From Patescibacteria group bacterium UBA2135 (lineage in GTDB: Bacteria > Patescibacteriota > Minisyncoccia > Phycocordibacterales > UBA2135): a DNA stretch of 10,508 nucleotides. Of this stretch, positions 6,126-9,853 are shown piece by piece. The stretch's first letter is position 1. Every line of letters starts with the position of its first letter. A program made the position numbers and the translations under genes. The notes below the pieces were generated by a model. The model was not told the origin of the DNA. It saw only the letters and a program-made list of their open reading frames with translations, and searched no databases. The stretch is from the NCBI GenBank assembly GCA_002327685.1, contig DCXN01000011.1, positions 1 through 10,508 of the forward strand, read 5' to 3'.

Positions 6126-6215
6126 AAACGCAAAACAACAACTTAAAACTCAAAAATAGTTTTGATTTTTGCATTGTAATTTTTAGTTTTTCATTTTTAG
6201 TTTTTACTTTATTTT
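6106..6215. repeat. Heptad-periodic palindrome C from the Mur ligase stop to the next ATG
   Basis: The left side has AGCTAAA-AACGCAA twice (6106-6133; an exact 14-nt direct repeat also runs 6107-6120 and 6121-6134), then AACAACA, ACTTAAA and ACTCAAA. The right side is eight unbroken 7-nt words (TTTTGAT, TTTTGCA, TTGTAAT, TTTTAGT, TTTTCAT, TTTTAGT, TTTTACT, TTATTTT; 6160-6215) ending exactly at the next ATG. CAAAAAT/ATTTTTG (6151-6157, 6165-6171) closes the centre. The repeat encodes the last residues of the ligase and its stop. Confidence 0.85.
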
Positions 6216-7103
6216 ATGGACCTATTACGTTGGATCATATTCGTATTCATTATACTCTGGGTTATCTGGTTTTTAACCGGCGGTCAATACAGTGGAAAAA
6301 CTGGAGAGCCTTTTTTGCGCCCGCCTGCGCCTCTTGATACTGGAGAAACATACGGAGAAATCCCCCTTCCTTCAGGTGTTACACAAGGAGAAAGCGGTAA
6401 TGCTAACGATGGCAACCTCGACGACAGTCAAATCTCGTCAATTTTTAAGGGAAGTATTAATTTTCAATTCGGCAATCCGCGAGAAAAAGATTTTAACAAA
6501 GAATATATTGTAATCTCTGCGTCACATAACAACACACAACCAATAAACATTACCGGTTGGAATCTGAAAAGCGCGATAAGTGGAAAAAATGTGACAATCG
6601 GTCACGGAGTATATCTGCCATTCTCCGGAATTGTCAATAAAGAGGCGGACATCTTCTTAAATCCTGGAGACAAAGCAGTAATAGCAACTGGGCATTCTCC
6701 TAAAGGTGTGTCATTTCGCCTGAACACATGTACTGGTTACTTTGAGCAATTTCAGAACTTTACCCCAGCACTACCTAAACAATGTCCGCGACCAGCAAAT
6801 GAAGAATTCAAAGTTGGGCTAGGCGGACTTAACGACACGTGTATTGATTATATTGAACAAATACCTTCCTGCTTCGCGCACATACAAGCAGTACCTATCG
6901 GACTCTCAAGAGAATGTAACGAGTTTATAAATAAAAACATTCATTACAACGGCTGTTTGCAAATTCACAAAAACGATTCCAATTTTTACAAACAAGAATG
7001 GAGGATTTTTCTAAAGCGAGATTCCGAATTATGGAAAGACAAACGAGAAACAATTAAACTACTTGATACTACAGGAAAAACCATTGATTCGCTGTCGTAT
7101 TAG
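6216..7103 (+). CDS. Membrane-anchored lamin-tail-like domain protein with a six-cysteine insert
   Basis: A 295-residue protein with an N-terminal membrane helix (about 4-20), a Pro/Gly-rich linker (about 22-75) and an outer domain. The segment EYIVISASHNNTQPINITGWNLKS (read in parts, 96-119), the F.LNPGDKAVIATG segment (147-159), and the end EWRIFL...ETIKLLDTTGKTIDSLSY (261-295) match the pattern of a lamin-tail domain: a beta sandwich with a 'sGWkL' strand and a final 'I.LlD..G..iDs..Y'. Between them lies an unusual insert (about 170-250) with Cys172, 190, 209, 219, 234 and 247, possibly three disulfides. Its role is unknown; a surface adhesion or binding task is a guess. The ATG at 6216 follows heptad repeat C directly, without a Shine-Dalgarno sequence. 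The 3' end faces the methyltransferase gene with only a 16-base gap and no visible terminator. Confidence 0.75.
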   Translation: MDLLRWIIFVFIILWVIWFLTGGQYSGKTGEPFLRPPAPLDTGETYGEIPLPSGVTQGESGNANDGNLDDSQISSIFKGSINFQFGNPREKDFNKEYIVISASHNNTQPINITGWNLKSAISGKNVTIGHGVYLPFSGIVNKEADIFLNPGDKAVIATGHSPKGVSFRLNTCTGYFEQFQNFTPALPKQCPRPANEEFKVGLGGLNDTCIDYIEQIPSCFAHIQAVPIGLSRECNEFINKNIHYNGCLQIHKNDSNFYKQEWRIFLKRDSELWKDKRETIKLLDTTGKTIDSLSY

Positions 7104-7119
7104 GTTAGAAAGACGCCCA

Positions 7120-7599
7120 CTAGACATCAAGGACACGAAACAGAACAACACCGGTGGCGACAGCGACATTGAGTGATTCTTTTTCTCCTTTCATTGGGAC
7201 CTCTGCAACAATATCGCATTTTTTAAGCACAGCAGATGAGAGACCGCGCACTTCATTTCCAAATATGAGCGCGGTTTTTTGTTTTGGATGTACAGTTTTG
7301 TAATCTACTGATTGCTTTGATTGCTCAACGCCGATGATATAAAAATCTTCTTTCCGCAATCGCTTGATAAGAGTATTGATCTGAAGAACGTGTTCCCATG
7401 GCATGGTCTTTTCCGAACTGAGCGCGGTTTTTTGTATATCTTTCCGTGTCCTGCCAAATCTATCAGTAGGAGTTGGAGTATAACCGGTAAGATATATCTT
7501 TGAAATACCCACAGCATCTGCTGTCCTAAAAATAGAGCCAACATTGTACGCGCTTCGAATATTATGAAGTATAAGCACTGAGTGTGTTTTGTGTTGCAT
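7120..7599 (-). CDS. TrmH-family (SPOUT) RNA 2'-O-ribose methyltransferase
   Basis: From the ATG at 7599 the protein has 159 residues, the size of a minimal SPOUT catalytic domain without an added RNA-binding domain. The three family motifs are present: motif 1 NIRSAYNVGSIFRTADAVG (13-31) with the catalytic Arg25, motif 2 LIFGNEVRGL (111-120), and motif 3 VPMKGEKESLNVAVATG (134-150) with the Ser-Leu-Asn of the knotted S-adenosylmethionine site. Members methylate a ribose 2'-OH in tRNA or rRNA, such as tRNA position 18 or 34, or 23S rRNA. The exact target cannot be read from the sequence. The longer frame starting at 7656 would contain the -10 box, and its first residues do not fit the family, so I chose 7599. 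The gene is divergent from the DoxX-like gene. Confidence 0.9.
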   Translation of the reverse strand: MQHKTHSVLILHNIRSAYNVGSIFRTADAVGISKIYLTGYTPTPTDRFGRTRKDIQKTALSSEKTMPWEHVLQINTLIKRLRKEDFYIIGVEQSKQSVDYKTVHPKQKTALIFGNEVRGLSSAVLKKCDIVAEVPMKGEKESLNVAVATGVVLFRVLDV

Positions 7600-7606
7600 G
7601 TGCTCT

Positions 7607-7612
7607 AGTGTA
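7607..7612 (-). promoter_or_regulatory. -10 box of the TrmH-family gene, start probably leaderless
   Basis: On the minus strand TACACT lies seven bases (AGAGCAC) before the ATG at 7599, with a T-rich tract just upstream. There is no Shine-Dalgarno sequence. Confidence 0.55.
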
Positions 7613-7677
7613 TCAAAAAAAAGAAAGATTTCCTGTCCTGCCTCTAGGCGAAACAAAAGGGTTTAGAATGTCAGATG

Positions 7678-7686
7678 TGCTACAAT
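7678..7686 (+). promoter_or_regulatory. Extended -10 of the DoxX-like gene, start probably leaderless
   Basis: TGC followed by TACAAT (7681-7686) forms an extended -10 box. It lies eight bases before the ATG at 7695. No Shine-Dalgarno sequence is present. Confidence 0.6.
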
Positions 7687-7694
7687 ACTCCTGT

Positions 7695-8048
7695 ATGGTA
7701 AACATTTTTCCAGACCTACTCGCATTTTCTCTCCTTGCGCCATTTATTATCCGATTGTTTATCGGCTTCTATTTTATTACATGGGGATGGAGTGCCATGC
7801 GGCAAAATGATATTGAACAGCAAGGTGGTAAGCGCCTTAAACAAGGCTTAGGATTCATTGGATTTGCAAGCGGCCTGTTTGTACTTGCGGGCGCCTTTAC
7901 ACAAGTTGCAGTACTTGTTTTACTCGGACTTCTCGTCTATCTCTTAAAAACCTCGCGCAATCGCCTGTCGTACATATTACTCTTCGGCATGGCTTTATCG
8001 CTTTTGCTTTCTGGCGCCGGCATTTTTGCGTTTGATCTCCCCCTCTAA
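7695..8048 (+). CDS. DoxX-like four-helix membrane protein
   Basis: The 117-residue product consists almost entirely of four hydrophobic helices (about residues 8-35, 50-65, 68-84 and 92-113). An early RLFIGFYFITWGW segment and a GFIGFASGLFVLAGAFTQ segment match the DoxX pattern (an RL..G..F...G helix, then a G....L..G..T helix). DoxX proteins are inner-membrane proteins of poorly defined role, sometimes linked to oxidoreduction. I chose 7695 because the -10 box sits just upstream and the 37 residues encoded before it are not membrane-like. The stop codon is the loop of a small GC hairpin (8040-8055). Divergent from the methyltransferase gene, with about 95 bases holding both promoters. Confidence 0.75.
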   Translation: MVNIFPDLLAFSLLAPFIIRLFIGFYFITWGWSAMRQNDIEQQGGKRLKQGLGFIGFASGLFVLAGAFTQVAVLVLLGLLVYLLKTSRNRLSYILLFGMALSLLLSGAGIFAFDLPL

Positions 8049-8055
8049 CGAGGGG
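8040..8055 (+). other. GC hairpin whose loop is the doxX-like stop codon
   Basis: CCCCTC (8040-8045) pairs with GAGGGG (8050-8055). The TAAC loop contains the stop codon (8046-8048). No T run follows, so it is not a classical intrinsic terminator; it may protect the 3' end. Confidence 0.6.
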
Positions 8056-8096
8056 CGCAGACACACGCGGAACAAACGCGGACTTACGCAGAAAAA
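8056..8096. repeat. Four CGCRGA words at about 10-base spacing
   Basis: CGCAGA at 8056, CGCGGA at 8066, CGCGGA at 8077 and CGCAGA at 8087 are spaced 10, 11 and 10 bases apart. Similar CGCGGAC words occur near 1391 and, on the minus strand, near 1471. Function unknown. Confidence 0.55.
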
Positions 8097-8098
8097 AG

Positions 8099-8124
8099 TT
8101 GAAATACCACGATTTTGTGATAAT
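8099..8124 (+). promoter_or_regulatory. Promoter-like element upstream of tRNA-Lys
   Basis: TTGAAA (8099-8104), a 14-base spacer and GATAAT preceded by TGT (8116-8124) form an extended -10 arrangement. The same layout is repeated downstream at 8287-8312. It is a candidate promoter for tRNA-Lys, 85 bases before the mature end. The spacer is short for a standard sigma-70 promoter, so the -35 may not be used. Confidence 0.45.
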
Positions 8125-8208
8125 GTTTTATGTATCCACTCGTGGCTGTCTTGGCAGATCGATAGCTAAATATATTACACGACGTAGTTAGATAAAAATA
8201 AAAAATTA

Positions 8209-8281
8209 CCGCCCGTAGCTCAGTTGGTAGAGCAGCTCCCTTTTAAGGAGATGGTCGGGGGTTCAAATCCCTCCGGGCGGA
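8209..8281 (+). tRNA. tRNA-Lys, anticodon TTT
   Basis: The acceptor CCGCCCG pairs with CGGGCGG. The D arm is GCTC/GAGC with AGTTGGTA, the anticodon loop is CTTTTAA with anticodon TTT (8242-8244), and the T arm is GGGGG/CCCTC with loop TTCAAAT. The discriminator is A (8281), and CCA is not encoded. The anticodon stem has an outer G27-A43 mismatch, and the first pair is C1-G72 rather than G1-C72. It is followed 39 bases later by a toxin-antitoxin operon. Confidence 0.93.
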
Positions 8282-8286
8282 TATAG

Positions 8287-8313
8287 TTGAAAAACGCCTT
8301 ATTTGTGATAAGG
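8287..8313 (+). promoter_or_regulatory. Promoter and operator-like palindrome of the toxin-antitoxin operon
   Basis: TTGAAA (8287-8292), 14 bases and GATAAG (8307-8312) repeat the element at 8099-8124, with about 20 of 27 bases identical. In this copy only, CCTTAT (8297-8302) and ATAAGG (8308-8313) form a perfect inverted repeat over the -10. That is where an autorepressing antitoxin complex would bind. The ATG at 8321 follows GATAAG by eight bases. Confidence 0.5.
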
Positions 8314-8320
8314 TACAAAC

Positions 8321-8524
8321 ATGACAACCGCAATATATACAAAACTAAAAAAAGAATTAAAAAAGGAGCTTTTTGAAGAGCTGAGTGAATTTATGGTTCG
8401 TGATTCAAGAGACCCAGAAGGAGAGTATCGTCCTGAATTTGTAAAAAAGATACTTAGAATAGTAAACAAAAAAGAGCGTCTTTATAAATATAATTCAAAG
8501 ACTTTCTCAAAACTTATCTCTTAA
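8321..8524 (+). CDS. Putative antitoxin paired with a RelE/ParE-type toxin
   Basis: A 67-residue charged protein. The N-terminal half is a strongly helical, alternating Lys/Glu segment (KLKKELKKELFEELSEFM), followed by a short Asp/Arg stretch and a basic C-terminal helix. I recognise no known antitoxin family and see no clear ribbon-helix-helix or AbrB signature. The assignment rests on size and position. It lies directly before a RelE/ParE-like gene, with its TAA stop touching the toxin ATG (8522-8524, then 8525). It also has a palindrome at its promoter that could serve autoregulation. An antitoxin would bind and block the toxin and be the less stable partner. The start is the only ATG that fits the frame. 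Confidence 0.6.
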   Translation: MTTAIYTKLKKELKKELFEELSEFMVRDSRDPEGEYRPEFVKKILRIVNKKERLYKYNSKTFSKLIS

Positions 8525-8788
8525 ATGTACACCATTCATCTCGAAAAACATTTTCTTTCTTCTGCGAAAAAACTAGAAAAAGAAGTAAAGAAAGAACTAG
8601 GCCGCAATCTTCTGCTCCTTAAACAAGATCCCACACATTCGCACTTACGTTTGAAACCGCTTCATGGTCATCTGGGCGGTTTTTATTCATTTCGAGTCAA
8701 AGAATATCGAGTTATTGTTGAATTTCTGAAAGAGAAAAGAATTCGCATCCTTGAAATTGACAAGCGAGATAAAATATACAAAAAGTGA
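8525..8788 (+). CDS. RelE/ParE-superfamily toxin
   Basis: The 87-residue length is typical for the family. The N-terminus has the helical segment FLSSAKKLEKEVKKEL. The core GGFYSFRVKEYRVIVEF (51-67) carries the two conserved arginines (57 and 62), and the end RILEIDKRDKIYK (74-86) matches the final strand with Arg81 and Tyr85. RelE-type members cleave mRNA in the ribosomal A site, and ParE-type members poison DNA gyrase. The usual His-Arg before the final Tyr is Lys-Arg here, so I do not choose between these activities. The start codon touches the stop of the preceding gene, which fits translational coupling. Its location just downstream of a tRNA gene is a common place for accessory cargo. 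Confidence 0.85.
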   Translation: MYTIHLEKHFLSSAKKLEKEVKKELGRNLLLLKQDPTHSHLRLKPLHGHLGGFYSFRVKEYRVIVEFLKEKRIRILEIDKRDKIYKK

Positions 8789-8880
8789 CAACCACTTGAT
8801 TAAATAACATGAGAGCAGTAATTGTCCCAATGGTACAGAAAAAAAACACGGACTATATTGCAAAAAATAAGAGATAGTGC

Positions 8881-8919
8881 TACCTTCATTATAGAAGTGA
8901 CTACTAATGGAGGAAGGTA
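8881..8919 (+). promoter_or_regulatory. Strong Shine-Dalgarno of the cytochrome c gene with a hairpin that could hide it
   Basis: GGAGGAAGG (8909-8917) precedes the ATG at 8920; this is the only strong ribosome binding site before a confident gene here. TACCTTC (8881-8887) is perfectly complementary to GAAGGTA (8913-8919), a 7-bp stem with a 25-base loop that would cover part of the site. A partly symmetric CTTCATTATAGAAG also lies at 8884-8897. Confidence 0.5.
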
Positions 8920-9333
8920 ATGAAAGCAATCTATTTACTCTTCGCAGTAATTTTCTTTTCTATAACATTAGTTCCTGTTGTGTATGCCAGTGGCGACGCA
9001 GAGCAAGGCAAGATAATTTTCAAAAAATGCAAAATGTGCCATACTCTTGGGAAAGGTAATAAGTACGGGGGTGGTCCTGATCTTCAAGGAGTTTTAGGAA
9101 GACCAGCAGGCACTTTTGAGGAATATGACTACTCAAATGGCATAAAAACATACGGGAGAAAGGGTAACACGTGGTGCGAAGGAAATTTGGATGAGTTTCT
9201 AAAAAATCCAAGGAAAAAACCATTTAAAGCTAAGATGTATTTTCGTCTTAAGAAAGAAAAAGATCGCGAGGACGTAATTGCTTATCTTGGAGAGAATTCA
9301 GACAATACTGAAGCGTGTGCAAAAAAGAAGTAG
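8920..9333 (+). CDS. Class I c-type cytochrome, cytochrome c2-like, exported
   Basis: A 137-residue protein with an export signal (cut likely after VVYA, residue 23) and one haem c site, CKMCH (37-41). His41 is the near haem ligand, and Met106 in FKAKMYF is the likely second ligand. The GGGPDLQGVLGR segment (50-61), PAGTFEEYDYSNGIK (62-76), LDEFLKNPRKK (90-100) and EKDREDVIAYL (113-123) follow the order seen in cytochrome c2 and mitochondrial cytochrome c. Such proteins shuttle electrons outside the membrane. Two extra cysteines (86 and 133) might form a disulfide. No oxidase, reductase or cytochrome maturation gene is in the window, so its partner and haem attachment route are unknown. A strong Shine-Dalgarno sequence marks it off from its neighbours and is compatible with acquisition from another lineage. 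Confidence 0.9.
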   Translation: MKAIYLLFAVIFFSITLVPVVYASGDAEQGKIIFKKCKMCHTLGKGNKYGGGPDLQGVLGRPAGTFEEYDYSNGIKTYGRKGNTWCEGNLDEFLKNPRKKPFKAKMYFRLKKEKDREDVIAYLGENSDNTEACAKKK

Positions 9334-9361
9334 ACGATTAAGTATCGTTTGTAAAAAAAAC

Positions 9362-9396
9362 AAAAGCATAAACTTTAGTTAGTTTATGCTTTTTTT
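9362..9396 (+). terminator. Intrinsic terminator after cytochrome c
   Basis: A 12-bp perfect stem (AAAAGCATAAAC 9362-9373 with GTTTATGCTTTT 9382-9393), an eight-base loop, and a T run that continues to 9396. Confidence 0.93.
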
Positions 9397-9424
9397 GTTT
9401 GATTTTGGTTTTTGTTATATAAAA

Positions 9425-9453
9425 GAAACCCGCAAATGGGTTTTGCGGGTTTC
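9425..9453. repeat. Perfect 12-bp hairpin upstream of the broken mini-gene
   Basis: GAAACCCGCAAA (9425-9436) pairs with TTTGCGGGTTTC (9442-9453) around the loop TGGGT. It stands between the cytochrome c terminator and a strong Shine-Dalgarno sequence (9472-9477). It could be an attenuator or a 5' leader structure of what follows. Confidence 0.75.
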
Positions 9454-9484
9454 AGCAATCGGGCTTTTAAAAAGGAGTCAAAAA

Positions 9485-9596
9485 ATGACTTAAAGAACAA
9501 CGAGGTACTACTTTATGTACTGAACGAAATATTATAGCCTTAAGCGGCAAAACGTTTTCAGTAAAGAAGCACTACAAGAATCTGCTATTATTATAA
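9485..9596 (+). pseudogene. Frameshifted small gene, about 37 codons, unknown function
   Basis: AAGGAG (9472-9477) lies seven bases before an ATG at 9485, an ideal ribosome binding site, yet the frame reads ATG ACT TAA and stops after two codons. Skipping one T at 9490 or 9491 opens a frame that runs to a TAA at 9594-9596: MT, then KEQRGTTLCTERNIIALSG and KTFSVKKHYKNLLLL. The restored peptide is basic with a leucine-rich end. I do not recognise it. It may be a decayed gene, a sequencing indel, or a short leader peptide with the downstream frame open by chance. In favour of a real gene are the start signal and the 35 consecutive sense codons in AT-rich DNA; against it is the absence of any known family. 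Confidence 0.35.
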
Positions 9597-9625
9597 TCCT
9601 ATTTTTTACACCTGACAAATTTACC

Positions 9626-9634
9626 TGTGGATAA
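9626..9634 (-). promoter_or_regulatory. Single DnaA-box-like 9-mer
   Basis: On the minus strand TTATCCACA is a perfect match to the bacterial DnaA-box consensus. It is isolated here, so it is not evidence for an origin. The same 9-mer occurs at 1620-1628. Confidence 0.35.
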
Positions 9635-9639
9635 CTTTC

Positions 9640-9684
9640 CAAAAAATAGGGAGTCCCGCCTAAGCGGGACGACCATATTTTTTG
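9640..9684. terminator. Two-part bidirectional terminator hairpin
   Basis: The inner stem GTCCCGC (9653-9659) pairs with GCGGGAC (9664-9670) around CTAA. The outer stem CAAAAAATA (9640-9648) pairs with TATTTTTTG (9676-9684). The A and T runs on each side suit termination on either strand. Confidence 0.8.
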
Positions 9685-9687
9685 AGA

Positions 9688-9840
9688 ACCCCATCTTTAT
9701 TTTGCCCTCAAATGCTCACACTATGTATTATAAACCACATTGATACAATTTCTTTTGCGAAGCGCGGGTGCTGAATAAGCACATCCCTTATTGCGCGAAG
9801 CGCTTCGCTGTTATGTTTCTTGCAAAATAAGGACTGGGGT
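9688..9840. repeat. Inverted-repeat-bounded non-coding element next to holA
   Basis: The ends are ACCCCATCTTTATTTTGC (9688-9705) and GCAAAATAAGGACTGGGGT (9822-9840), complementary apart from two mismatches and one extra base. Inside are GTGCT/AGCAC (9768-9772, 9778-9782) and a perfect 14-nt palindrome GCGAAGCGCTTCGC (9795-9808). The layout, with ACCCC...GGGGT ends and inner GCGAA hairpins, resembles 2563-2674. It lies just downstream of holA and might also act in its termination. Confidence 0.6.
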
Positions 9841-9853
9841 AATCATTGTTTCA

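Noticed and set aside
8209..8788. Integrated element at tRNA-Lys with the toxin pair as cargo
   Set aside because: No integrase, no repeat of the tRNA 3' end downstream, and normal spacing; the location alone is not enough.
8809..8877. A 22-codon frame (MRAVIVPMVQKK...) between the toxin and cytochrome genes
   Set aside because: There is no ribosome binding site or -10 at the usual distance, and its length is expected by chance in a 130-base spacer.
9470..9640. tmRNA, SRP RNA or RNase P RNA in the 9.5-kb spacer
   Set aside because: I found no tRNA-like ends, no SRP tetraloop region and no conserved RNase P core; the structures seen are simple hairpins.
9600..9853. Replication origin, given a DnaA box near holA
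   Set aside because: Only one box is present, with no cluster, no AT-rich unwinding region of note, and no dnaA, dnaN or parAB nearby.
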